Of a DNA stretch of 64,000 nt, positions 48,771 through 58,872 are shown piece by piece (within the stretch, counting starts at the first letter, position 1; each line of letters opens with the position of its first letter). A model generated the notes under the pieces. It was not told where the DNA came from and searched no databases. It worked only from the letters and a program-made list of their open reading frames with translations. The position numbers and the translations under genes were made by a program. This stretch comes from Siphonodentalium dalli (lineage: Eukaryota > Mollusca > Scaphopoda > Gadilida > Siphonodentaliidae). Where the stretch lies: assembly GCA_032622095.1 (NCBI GenBank), contig CP136067.1, positions 123,851,030-123,915,029 of the forward strand, read 5' to 3'.

Positions 48771-48935
48771 CTGCAAACGACCACATTGTAGCATTTACAT
48801 ATGTATTGTCAAGGAGTGAACATATTTGTATGGGTTACAACGAAAAGTAACCTGCATGCTATTTTAGTGTAAGTGTATATATGTCAAATATGACCGATGA
48901 AAGATGGCTTCGATTATCAAAGGCACAATACTATC

Positions 48936-49028
48936 TTGTGTTACAACCCGTTTCTTGTAAACTCCATCCTAGGCAGCAGCTGCACTCCCCGGTCACAGTA
49001 CCACACCTGCCAACACACATGTTTATGT
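48936..49028 (-). CDS. EGF-like exon, six cysteines, damaged donor
   Basis: 93 bp, phase 1-1, acceptor AATTAG. It encodes MCVGRCGTVTGECSCC, LGW and ETGC, an EGF-like six-cysteine repeat. At the 3' end the paralogous exons read CAA|GTTAGT, but this one reads CAA|GATAGT, so the invariant T of the donor is lost. The exon may be skipped, may use the GTATTG four bases on, or may be dead. Confidence 0.6.
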
Positions 49029-49124
49029 CTAATTATTTTTCCGCAGGAAAGTAGCCCTGAATTTTGTATTCTAATTTAGGGGTATATTTGACAAAATGTG
49101 AGAGGTGAAATATACAATACTAAC

Positions 49125-49229
49125 TTGAGAGGCAATCCGTTTCTGGTACACTCCATTCTGAAAAGCAGGTTATTTCGCCGGTCACCTTATCACATGCGCC
49201 ATTACGTATTTGTACTCCGTCACATACAT
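49125..49229 (-). CDS. EGF-like exon lacking some cysteines
   Basis: 105 bp, phase 1-1, acceptor TTATTACAG and donor GTTAGT. It encodes VCDGVQIRNGACDKVTGEI, TCFSEW and ETDC. Compared with the exon at 52394 it lacks the second cysteine and one of the closely spaced pair, leaving four cysteines. It is a tandem relative of 53073-53183, and the short intron next to it is also duplicated. Confidence 0.65.
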
Positions 49230-49659
49230 CTGTAATAAAGAATATCATATTTTTATATAAACATAGTAGTTTTATTTAATGCTGATAATGAGTTTTCAAT
49301 ACCATCAAACAAATAATGACATAGAGTAAGAACCTTTCACACATGGATACTAAGCGCAGTGTATAATCTCATGTGTCGTGTGAAATCTCCTTACTGATGT
49401 GTTTGAGGCATGAATTAATAACTTTTGAACATTTTGAAAGTTTTGTGAATAACATCCCGCATGCCCCCTCGACGTCACGGCCTAGCAAAGTGGCACAGAT
49501 CACTAAATGGCCGCTGGAGAGACGTTTTCGTTGGGAAAACGGTCAAACACTTCATATAACTTCGTTTTAAAATATACCAATATAATTATGTTTCTACGAC
49601 ATCTAATTATTTGGGCAAAGAAAAATAGCCCTTAATGTTTTTTCTAGACTGATAGTCTA

Positions 49660-52345
49660 GTCAAATATGGACATAGGTGTCGACTCGAGAGGGAATTTGT
49701 GAGACCTATATATTTCGTTAGCATAACACTTAACTTTTGGAATCCGTATGTCGGTTTTGTCAGATTGACAGACATTTTTCTCACATCGTGGTTTTCCTGA
49801 AGCAACCGATGAGAAAACGGTCATTTTTTATATAAAGTCGACATATTTGACAAGGTATATTGGCACCATTTGAGAAGAGATATTCGTCCAATTTTGAAAC
49901 ATGAGAATGGAGCGACGACCAGAGTAAGGTCAACATGTAACCATTGAATCTCGTAATAACAATTACGACGTCACGTGACGTCAATTAATGTTTAGAGTGA
50001 GAAGAATATGACGATTCACACAAAGCGTAGTTTTGTGCTTCTTATAAAACGTAAATGAAGAAGGTCATGCCCATTTACTGTTGGCCGTATTATTTTTTAT
50101 CAATGGCAGAAAAATCAACCCTCCCACAAAAGCTAAGAGACGCCGGGCTGTATATAGTATAAGGCACACAGAACGCATGATTGCGTGTCAAATTGAGTAA
50201 TTAACACAGCGGCCGTTGGTGGACTGCTGAAGCATTGTTTAATACATTTCGATCTACAGACCCGAACATTTAAGTAAAAAATATTACATAATGCACCTCC
50301 TGACTCGAAACTTTAATAAATTTTGGATTGTTTCCACAAAAAAATAATCTAAAACCCATTTGTTCATCTTCTCGGAGGGCAAAACAAAAAAGAATGTAGT
50401 AAGGTTGAATGTAATTGTGTATACGGCAATTCATTCCGTCTTGGTTTAAAAAATGGCATACTAATCCCAAGTCGGCTGCCAATGTGGGGACCGGTATATG
50501 GTTGGACATTGTGAAATCTGAAAGAATACACGATTACTTGCCAAATGGCGTAACTAACAAAACGGCCGTTGATAAACTGGTAAACTGTTATTTAGTATAT
50601 AGATCCCGATCCACCGACTATATATGGAGAACATTAAAGTGAAAATATTACACAATACACATCCTGGCCCACTTTTTTATTATCAAATTTAGGTATTTTT
50701 CTCCAAAAATAATCAAAAACCTATTTTTGTCATCTTCCCGAAAGGCATAAGAAAATAATGCAGCGTGGTGGAGATAATTGGTGTGTGCGGTAATTGCATA
50801 TTGGTTGTGCCAAAGCGACTGGCATAAACAACAGACAGGCGTTCAATGTATTACTATTACTCTGTTCTTTGTTATAAACAATCCTGTTCATTTGCAAGTA
50901 TGTCGCTCTCAAGGAAAGCGGATTACTTCAGCACGATTGCTCATGAAAGCAATATTCGTCAATCCTGGGTACCATAATTCCGGTAGCCATTTATAATAGC
51001 ATTGGTTACCATTACGTCCTAGAATAGTAGATACAATGAATATACTAATAACTTTAGTTGTATGAGATATGGCGCTTAAGTGAAACATGGCAGATTTCAC
51101 CATTTATACTGGTCACAATATTGGGAGCCATCATGGTGTTAGTAAGCCATTTTGTAATCCAAAACGACATGAAATTGTCGTACACACCAGATATCTCCAT
51201 CACCACGCTAATTGATGTGCTTTATGCCTTCCAAGAAGATCACACAAAAGAGCTTTAATAGATTATTTTTGGAGAAATAAAAGCTAAATTTTATAAAAAA
51301 AATTGGTGCCAGGAGGTAAATTGTGTAATATTTTCACTTTGCTGTTCGAGTTTGTAGATCGGGATCTATAGATTAAAACCAGAATTTAGCAGTTTACCAA
51401 GGCGTTGTGTTATCTAAGCCATTTGAGCAAGTAAACGTGTGTTCGTTCATATTTCACAATTGCCACCTATATACCGGTCACGATATTGGCATCCACCTTT
51501 GGGTTAGTATGCCATTTTTGTAATCCAATTCGGAATGAAATTAACATGTACACCAATTACATTCACTCTTAGTTACATTCTTTTCTGTTTTGCCTTCCAG
51601 GATGATGACAAAATGCGTTTTAGATTATTTTTTGGTGGAAGAAATCTAAAAATGATTACAATTTCGAGTCAGGCGGTACATTATGTAATATTTTAATTTT
51701 AATGTTCCAATATTTAGATCGAAATCTATATATTAAACAATGCTTTAGCAGTCCCCCAATGGCCCTTTTGTTAATAACGCAATTTGGCACGTAATCGTGC
51801 GCCCTGTGTGCCTCATGGCACAGCCTGCCGCATCTTAACTTTTGTGGGAGGGTTGATTTATCTGCCTTTGATAAAAGATAATAAGGCCAACAATGATGGG
51901 TGATATAATACACATGGTAGCCAATTGGCAGTAGATTCATATGGCATAAAATAATTGAGTATACCTGTCTTACTTTTGGTTTTTATAGGAAACGAAAAAA
52001 AAAACAATGATTTCTGACGTCACTTGACGTCATGACTATCATTCCGAGATTCAATGGTTACATGTATTATCTTACTCTGATCATCGCCCTATTCTCAGGT
52101 ATCAAAATTGGACGAATATCTCTTCTCGAAAGGTTTGAATATACTCTGTCAAATACGTCGGCTTTATTTAAAAAATGACCGATTTTTTCATAGAGTGCCT
52201 CAAGAAAACCACGCGGTGAGAAAAAAAAGTGTATATGACAAATCCAACATACGGATTCCGAAAGTTAAGTATTTATGCTAACCAAAAATGTAGGTCTCAT
52301 AATTTATTTCTCGAGGCGACAACTATGTCCATTTTGCCTGGTCTA
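49660..52345. repeat. Large foldback (inverted repeat) inside the EGF gene
   Basis: The outer arm near 49,660-49,960 is the diverged reverse complement of 52,050-52,345; both hold GACGTCAC-TGACGTCA and a TCGTGGTTTTC/GAAAACCACG pair. The inner arms also match: 50,260-50,480 with 51,540-51,700, and 50,640-50,780 with 51,180-51,330. Each arm holds two diverged 350-bp subunits. It separates the EGF exons at 49.2 and 52.4 kb. Foldback transposons have tandemly repeated arms like this, but no transposase was seen. An inverted duplication is the alternative. Confidence 0.7.
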
Positions 52346-52393
52346 TTAGGAGTATCTTTGTCAAATGTGACCTGTAAAACGCACAATACTAAC

Positions 52394-52495
52394 TTGTGTC
52401 ACAACCCGTTTCTGGCGAACTCCAACCCGTGCAGCAGTTGCACGCACCGGTCACATCACACATGCCATTAACACAGGGAACTCCGGCACATACGT
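52394..52495 (-). CDS. EGF-like exon, complete cysteine set
   Basis: 102 bp, phase 1-1, acceptor TTATTACAG ending at 52496, donor GTTAGT at 52393. It encodes VCAGVPCVNGMCDVTGACNC and CTGW, then ETGC, giving seven cysteines in the EGF pattern C.G..C.NG.CD.TG.C.C..GW....GC. This is the best preserved EGF unit here. Its upstream intron resembles that of the exons at 49.2 and 53.1 kb, and its downstream intron that of 48.95 kb. It therefore looks like a hybrid of the two exon types. Confidence 0.8.
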
Positions 52496-52924
52496 CTGTA
52501 ATAAACAATATCATATGTTGATATAAACAAAGTAGTTTTATTTAATACTGAGAATGAGTTTTCAATACCTTCAAACAAACATTGACAAAGTGTAAGAACC
52601 TTTCACACATGGATACCAGGCGCAGCGTTCAATCTTATTTGTGGTCTGAAATGTCAAACTCAGTGATGTTTTTTGAGGCATGAAATTTATAACTTTTGAA
52701 CATTTTGAAAGTGAATTTGTGAATAACATGCCCCACCCCTTCGACGTCACGGCCTAGCATAGTGGTACAGATCTCTACATGGCCGCTGGAGAGAATTTTT
52801 AGTTGGGAACAGATGTTTTTTTAACTTTGTTTTAAAATATATCAGCATATATGTTTCCATGACATCTAATTATTTGTGCAAAGAAAACTAGCCCTTAATG
52901 TTTTCTAGACTGATAGTCTAGACA

Positions 52925-52975
52925 AGTTGCACTCTCCGATCACAGTATTACACCAGCCAACACACATGTTTATGT
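52925..52975 (-). pseudogene. Truncated EGF-like exon
   Basis: Starts like the exon at 48936-49028 (same AATTAG acceptor, NMCVGWC, then GEC) but breaks after the third cysteine, at a TCTAGAC junction shared with the repeat at 49,645-49,660. There is no donor, so it cannot serve as a normal exon. The break probably dates from the duplication or inversion that made the neighbouring foldback. Confidence 0.65.
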
Positions 52976-53072
52976 CTAATTATTTTTCCACAGGAAATAC
53001 CCCTTAATGTTTTATTCTAATTTAGGGGTATATTTGTCAAAATGTGAGTGGTATAAAACATACAATACTAAC

Positions 53073-53183
53073 TTGAGATTGAGAGGCAACCCGTTTCTGG
53101 TCCACCCCATCCTGGAAAGCAAGTTCTTTCCCCGGTCCCACTATCACACCAGCCATTAATCATCTGTACTCCGTCACATACAT
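53073..53183 (-). CDS. EGF-like exon lacking some cysteines (most 5' visible)
   Basis: 111 bp, phase 1-1, acceptor TTATTACAG and donor GTTAGT. It encodes VCDGVQMINGWCDSGTGER, TCFPGWGGPETGC and LSIS. Four cysteines remain, and the second is missing as in its paralogue at 49125. No exon further 5' was recognised among the repeats at 53.4-63.6 kb. Confidence 0.65.
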
Positions 53184-53419
53184 CTGTAATAAAGAATATC
53201 ATATTTTGATATAAATAAAGTAGTTTTATTTAATACAATGACATATAGTAAGAACTTTCACACATGGATATTTGGCACAGTGTATAATCTCATTTGTCAT
53301 CTGAAAATATTTTGATGAACATCCCGCATGCCCCCCTCGACGTCACGGCCATGTGATCAAGTTGGAAGGCGAACTGGCTGAACCACTCAAAACAAAAAAG
53401 TGATAATCACATTTAAGAA

Positions 53420-53768
53420 GAATCAGAAACTTAAAGATAAGCAAGTCAGAGCTAAATTTGGTTAATTCAGTATCTAATTTCCATCTTCCTTTTTTCTTCT
53501 ATTTCCCACATTTCCCACGATGGTTACGTCGTCATATGCTCTGAGTAATAACTACCGTTGTCAGAGAGAGTCATTTTCCAGCTGTTTACAATTTTTCGCA
53601 CAGAAGTGAAACAAAGGCTATTTACTTCTACCATGCATATCAAGACTAGACTAACACATAACGCTCTTTCTGTTCAATGTCGTGCAAATGGCTGCTTTTT
53701 GTTTTGTTTTTGGTTTTTTTTTTGGAACCCAGACCTCGGGTTCAAAGTTGTATTTTTCAAGACTCTAA
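53420..53768 (+). repeat. 350-bp dispersed repeat, copy 1
   Basis: From AGAATCAGAAACTTAAAG to TCAAGACTCTAA. Matches 54,316-54,730 closely, with a shorter T tract before TTTGGAACCCAGACC. Confidence 0.85.
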
Positions 53769-54040
53769 AGCTAGCCACACATGCTTGCGTATGCGTTAGA
53801 GAAAATAATCGGATCCGTTCATCGGATCCGTTCGTCGTGCGAAAGTACCCACACATGTTTGCGTTATCGTTCCGTTGGGGTCATGCGAACGTTGTCCGAT
53901 AGTGATCGTTTCAGTCACTTCACCATGGATTTACAGGAGGAGGAATTGTTAGTGATTGTTGCTGTGTATCATTACCATAGGAGGTTAAGAAATAAACGAT
54001 CTTCTCAGGGGAGGGGTCTGGGAAACAAATTGCACATATA
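53769..54040 (+). other. Transposon-like remnant with a small ORF
   Basis: Between repeat copies. MDLQEEELLVIVAVYHYHRR followed by LRNKR starts at 53,924. An acidic-Leu then Arg-rich start like this is seen at the N terminus of PIF/Harbinger-type nucleases, but no further domain follows, so the call is weak. Confidence 0.2.
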
Positions 54041-54315
54041 GGGCCCAACAAGTTTTTTTCCACACCGAGGACCCACCACCCCATTTGTGCAATTATTTTC
54101 CTCCAAATTTTGGGGACTCACCCCCCTTTCTCATGTTTTTATCAACATTTCAGAGGTTTAGCCGTTCTTCAATAACTGTGTTAACTGCCTTTCAATCCCA
54201 TTCCACTATCCTTTTTTGGTGCAAACTCTTGCTGCGTAAAATTAAGACTCAAGCAATAACATGCTTAATTGGTAAACACAGATCAGAAAAACGAAAAATA
54301 AACTATTTCCAGGTT

Positions 54316-54732
54316 AGAATCAGAAACTTAAAGATAAGCAAGTCAGAGCTAAATTTGGTTAATTTCAGTATCTAATTTCCATCTTCTTTTTTGTTCTATT
54401 TCCCACATTTCCCACGATGGTTACGTCGTCATATGCTCTGAGTAATAAATACCGTTGTCAGAGGGTGTCATTTTCCAGCTGTTTATAATTTTTCGCACAG
54501 AAGTGAAACAAAGGCTCTTTACTTCTACCATGCATATCAAGACTAGACTAACACATAACGCTCTTTTCTGTTCAATGCCGTGCAAATGGCTGCTTTTTTT
54601 TTTTTTTTTTTTTTTTTTATACATTTTTTTTTGGAACCCAGACCTTGGGTTCAAAGTTGTATTTTTCAAGACTCTAATGTGTCTTTCTGTGACAATATTA
54701 TACTGCTCGTAGAAAGGTAGTTCAAGTGTAAT
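54316..54732 (+). repeat. 350-bp dispersed repeat, copy 2
   Basis: Same block as copy 1 but extended at its right end through CTGCTCGTAGAAAGGTAG. Contains a 25-T tract at about 54,594-54,618. Confidence 0.85.
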
Positions 54733-55231
54733 TGTAATACGACCCTGGCTAACTATGCTTAAAAGCCATGTCCTGATTGGCCAGTGTCCCGAGTTACCAT
54801 GGCTATCTCGTTCCAGTTTTGTGGTACAATTCTACTTTTTCCAATTGTACCACGAAAAAAATCGGTTTATTCAGATCGCCGCACGCGACTTTTCCCGTCT
54901 TTTCTAACTCCGCGCAAACGGGGCATCAACGGAGTACACCCGCACCCGTAACCCTTTGAATTATTTTGCTACATCTTGACAATCTTGCGAATTTTCTAGC
55001 GATTTTTCGCTTGAAACCAGTTTGGTTGCCAATGAATATGGTCCAAATGATGTTATTATATACTGATATATGTTACGACCAAAGAAAGTTACTTAATAAG
55101 TATATTAAATGACAAAATAAATCCATGGGGCCGGGCTGTGCATTCGTCGATTCGAATCTCGATCATCTGTATCTGTATTGTTACGTCCAAGATCCCAATA
55201 GTGGTAATGTAGGACGGTGACTGGGCAGATG

Positions 55232-55495
55232 TTAGTTGCGCGGTTTTTGTGTCTCTTCCTCTTTTGCTGGTACTAAAGCAGCAAGGAAGGTCTCTGGTGA
55301 TTCCGACGACACAATATAATCATCCAGGTGGTTCCAGTCGATTGTGGTGCGAACAAAGAAGGAGTTCTCGTATTGTGCACAGTATGATCGTGGCACTTGG
55401 AAGCACTTGTTGTTTTTCGTTTCGTACTTCTTGACCAGGTTTGTTACTTGATGGTCACTGAATGTTTTTGATGTAATCTTTCTGGTCTCTCTCTC
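55232..55495 (-). pseudogene. Frameshifted C-terminal end of ORF2
   Basis: On the minus strand, after GAGAGAGAGAC, the frame different from the annotated ORF2 end encodes TNLVKKYETKNNKCFQVP, then SFFVRTTIDWNHLDDYIV and SSESPETFLAAL. This is the usual C-terminal signature of these elements (SF.V.T..WN.L). An AG slip in this copy, or in the assembly, moved it out of frame. Confidence 0.75.
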
Positions 55496-58400
55496 TTTTT
55501 GATGAGGAAATTGTCGGATGGCATAGCTGGTACCAGGTTCATTACCACCTTGTAAAAATACGACAGCCGCTGGATTTTCCTCCTCTCGTATAGTGGTGGT
55601 AGCTTTAGTTCACTGAGTATGTTCGTCATTGATCCAGGATGGTAGCTTCGATAGTCATTTTTAATGAATCTCCCTGCTTTCCTCTGTATTTTTTCTAGGA
55701 GATCAATTTCTTTTTGTTGGTATGGATCCCAGATGGTTGAGCCATAGTCCATGATGGATCGGACTAGGGATAAGTATGCTATCTGTTTGAGTTTTCCTGG
55801 CATGAACTTCAAGTTGCGGCGTAGAAAGCCCAGTGTTGAATTTGCTTTCTTTGATATGTTGTTGATATGTGTTGTCCATTTTAGGTCGTTTGAGATTTCT
55901 AGTCCGAGGTATCTGTTGTGTGCCACTTGTTTTAGGTTTTGTCCATCTAGCATATACATCTTGTCAAGTTTCTTTTGCATGCTCATCACATAGCACTTCT
56001 TTGCATTGAAGGACATTCCCCAGTGTTTGGCCCATCCTTCAAGGCTCTGCAGATCTTGTTGCAGTTGATGTTGGTCATTGATGTTGTTTATCTGCCGGTA
56101 GAGTAGGCAGTCATCGGCAAAAAGTCTGACTGTAGATTTGACACTATCTGGTAGGTCGTTTATGTGGCATAGGAATAACAGAGGACCCAGAACAGTTCCC
56201 TGTGGTACACCGGAGTCCACGTCAACTTCGTCTGATGTCTGTCCCTCCAGTACTACTCTCATTTTCCTTTCTGTTAGGAAGCTCTCTAGCCATGTGTGGA
56301 GTTGGCCACGGATCCCATACTGGTGTAGTTTATAAAGGAGCTTCTTGTGAGGTACCGTGTCGAATGCTTTGGAGAAGTCTAGGATGATCATGTCGACTTG
56401 TTTTTTCTTATTATATGATTTTGTCAGTTCGTCTATTGTTGTAAGAAGCTGCGATTCACATGAGTAGCCTGATCTGAAGCCGTGGTTGAGTTTTGTGAGG
56501 ACATTGTTCTTCTCGAGGTGTTTCAGCATGTGTTTGCAGATGCAATGTTCCAGCAGCTTACAAGCAACGGACGTGAGTGAGACTGGCCGATAGTTTCCTG
56601 CGGTGTGTTTGTCGCCTTTTTTGAAGATGCTTGAGATGTTTGCTTTCTTCCAGTCATCTGGTAGCTGTCCGGTGTCTATTGAGTATTGGAATATGCTTGC
56701 CAGGCCTGGACCAAGTTCTTCTGCACACTCCTTAAGTATTCGGTTTGGTATGTCGTCTGGGCCAGCTGCTTTGGATGGATTTAGCTCCTTCAGTAGTTTG
56801 GTGACCCCCTCTCTGGTGATAGTCAGTGGTTGTATGTCAGATGGTATGTGTATCCTGGTTGTGGTTGATGGTCCTGATTTATCCTTCTTAAAAACTGACT
56901 TGAATTGGTTTAGGAGGATTTCTGCTTTCCCTTTACTGTCGTCCGTCAACGTTCCATTTGCTAATAGTGGTGCCACCCTGATGGAATCCTGCTTTTTCGC
57001 CTTGATGTATTTCCAGAACGGCTTGCTGTTCTTTTTCCCAAGCTGCTCGGCGATGGTGGTGTTCGTGTAATTCCACTCTGCTTGCCTCATAGCGTGTTTG
57101 CATTCTCTTTGGCACTGTTTATATTTTGTCCAGCAGTTGGTTTTTCTGGCTTTCTTATATAGACGTGCTTTTTTCCTCAGCAATCTTTTTTCTTTCCCGG
57201 TTAGCCAAGGCGGTTTATTTCTTGGCTGTAAGTGTTTGGAGGGGATGTGTTTATCCATTGATGTTTTCAGTTCAGTCTTGAATGTTGTCCATATTTCATC
57301 AATGTTTTCTTTCTGCGCTTTCATATGTGCAACATTTGCTGATACTAATGATGCATCTAGTTTCATGTCTCCCCACGATGCTTTGCTGTAGATGTAGCAC
57401 TTTCTGGATGGTATCTTGTTGTAGTGTGGTCTTGTGTCAATGTCAGTGACTACCATGTCGTGGTCTGATATACCAGGAATACTATGCGATGACTTCACCA
57501 GTGACGGGTTGGAGACGAATACGAGGTCTAAGGTGTTCTTTTCTCTTGTTGGTTCCCGATGTATTTGGGTTAGTTCGTTGGTCGATGTAATTGTCATGAC
57601 TTTGTGTTGGATGTCATAGTCTTGGCAACCTTGTTGGATGTGAGAGTTGCCCCAGTTGATATCTGGGCAGTTGAAGTCTCCCGCTAGGATCATGTCCTTG
57701 TGGTAGTTGTCAGTGATGTTTTTCAGTGACTCATTCAGTTGGTCAGCGTCCTTCTCATTTCTGTGGGCCATGTAGTAGGCTCCTACAAGGAGGTCCTTGT
57801 GGCCTTGTAGTTTTATTTTGGCCCAGACTATTTCACAGTCAGTTACCAGAGATGTCTGCTCCGATGAGGTGATGTCATTTCTCACCATGACGAAGACGCC
57901 TCCTCCCGTTGTTTGTCTGTCGTTCCGGTACACTTCGTAGTTTGTTGGGAATACTTCACTGGTCAGGATGGCATTGTCGGCGGGTGTTTTGCCGGGTTTT
58001 ATCCCCTGCAGCCAGGACTCTGTACCACAGACTATGTCAGGTTTGATGTATTCCAGTGCTGCTTTGAATTCCTGTTTTTTGTCATTGATGCTGCGACAAT
58101 TTACAGTCAAGAGCCGTAGGTTTTTCTTTTCTGGTAGGGAAAAGACATTGCTGTTAGTGTCTGACTCCCTTTGACTGGGCTGGGTGGTGTTGTTTCGCAC
58201 AGCATAGGGGCTGCTTGTTTTTAGTGGGCTGAAGCTCCCTATACTGGATGTGACTGAATCTGTGAGTATAGTTGATGTCAGTGGTTGGTAGTAATTCGAT
58301 GTTTCTAGTTCATACATATGGAATGTGAAGGATGATACATTTGAGTGGTCACATTTGTAACATCGCCACGAAACATTTGATCCACTCAGACGTTCGTATT

Positions 58401-58764
58401 CCCGAGTTGAGACCCCAAGGCAGGACTTGTGATGCCAGATTTGGCAGTCGTCACAGCTCACACCTGGTGTATCCCATGTCACTGGATGTTCACAGAATGC
58501 ACATGGATAAATGTCTTGCAGCTTTGTTCTCGGACCAGGGTTGCATTCTATGTCGCCAGCAAGTAGTAAAATCAGTAGAAATGATGTTGTGTTGGCCATG
58601 TTTTTATCTGCACCGCTGTTGTATGCAATGGTCAACCTGTTTGCTGCATTTCGTGGTCCTTTTATCATGCAGGCCAGAATTTGTTGAGTTTCCCAGCTCT
58701 TTGGTTGCGTGGACTCATTTATTGCTGGTAATAGGAAGATCAGTGATAAGAATATTGGGGACAT
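55444..58764 (-). CDS. ORF2: 2A-like leader, PHD finger, APE endonuclease, reverse transcriptase
   Basis: 1106 codons. Residues 4-14 are hydrophobic, signal-like. A second start, MANTT (56), leads into FLLILLLAGDIECNPGP (62-78), which matches the 2A consensus D-x-E-x-NPGP where translation skips between G77 and P78. The PHD ligands are C88, C91, C104, C107, H112, C115, C135, C138. The endonuclease spans about 216-440 with E249, GDFN 362-365 and SDH 433-435. RT has DFSKAFD 796-802, SGVPQGTVLGP 851-861 and FADD 882-885. The product nicks target DNA and copies element RNA. The C terminus is cut short: past an AG-repeat near 55,490-55,500 the conserved end continues in another frame to a stop at 55,232. 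Confidence 0.93.
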   Translation of the reverse strand: MSPIFLSLIFLLPAINESTQPKSWETQQILACMIKGPRNAANRLTIAYNSGADKNMANTTSFLLILLLAGDIECNPGPRTKLQDIYPCAFCEHPVTWDTPGVSCDDCQIWHHKSCLGVSTREYERLSGSNVSWRCYKCDHSNVSSFTFHMYELETSNYYQPLTSTILTDSVTSSIGSFSPLKTSSPYAVRNNTTQPSQRESDTNSNVFSLPEKKNLRLLTVNCRSINDKKQEFKAALEYIKPDIVCGTESWLQGIKPGKTPADNAILTSEVFPTNYEVYRNDRQTTGGGVFVMVRNDITSSEQTSLVTDCEIVWAKIKLQGHKDLLVGAYYMAHRNEKDADQLNESLKNITDNYHKDMILAGDFNCPDINWGNSHIQQGCQDYDIQHKVMTITSTNELTQIHREPTREKNTLDLVFVSNPSLVKSSHSIPGISDHDMVVTDIDTRPHYNKIPSRKCYIYSKASWGDMKLDASLVSANVAHMKAQKENIDEIWTTFKTELKTSMDKHIPSKHLQPRNKPPWLTGKEKRLLRKKARLYKKARKTNCWTKYKQCQRECKHAMRQAEWNYTNTTIAEQLGKKNSKPFWKYIKAKKQDSIRVAPLLANGTLTDDSKGKAEILLNQFKSVFKKDKSGPSTTTRIHIPSDIQPLTITREGVTKLLKELNPSKAAGPDDIPNRILKECAEELGPGLASIFQYSIDTGQLPDDWKKANISSIFKKGDKHTAGNYRPVSLTSVACKLLEHCICKHMLKHLEKNNVLTKLNHGFRSGYSCESQLLTTIDELTKSYNKKKQVDMIILDFSKAFDTVPHKKLLYKLHQYGIRGQLHTWLESFLTERKMRVVLEGQTSDEVDVDSGVPQGTVLGPLLFLCHINDLPDSVKSTVRLFADDCLLYRQINNINDQHQLQQDLQSLEGWAKHWGMSFNAKKCYVMSMQKKLDKMYMLDGQNLKQVAHNRYLGLEISNDLKWTTHINNISKKANSTLGFLRRNLKFMPGKLKQIAYLSLVRSIMDYGSTIWDPYQQKEIDLLEKIQRKAGRFIKNDYRSYHPGSMTNILSELKLPPLYERRKIQRLSYFYKVVMNLVPAMPSDNFLIKKRERPERLHQKHSVTIK

Positions 58765-58872
58765 GATGGGGGTAAGTGAATGTATAGTGTCTAAATGTTT
58801 CTCACCGGTTGAGCCTGGATAACCCTCGCTCGGTAGGTGGGAAAACAGGAGATAGCACTAAGTCACTTACCT

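Larger units (their letters stand above)
8725..53183 (-). other. Multi-exon EGF-CUB gene (visible extent)
   Basis: Minus-strand exons at 53.1, 52.4, 49.2, 49.0, 42.1, 23.55 and 8.8 kb share splice phases and together encode EGF-like repeats followed by one full CUB domain. Such proteins are usually secreted or single-pass extracellular adhesion or receptor proteins. All EGF exons are phase 1-1, and the CUB starts and ends in phase 1, the classic shuffling arrangement. That the EGF exons and the CUB belong to one transcript is inference from strand, order and phase. The three CUB exons belong together with much higher certainty. No signal peptide, membrane segment or stop was located. Confidence 0.7.

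Noticed and set aside
53558-53902. 114-codon ORF at 53.6 kb (and its relatives at 54.45 and 61.9 kb)
   Set aside because: These are frames through the 350-bp dispersed repeat and its T tract; they differ in each copy.
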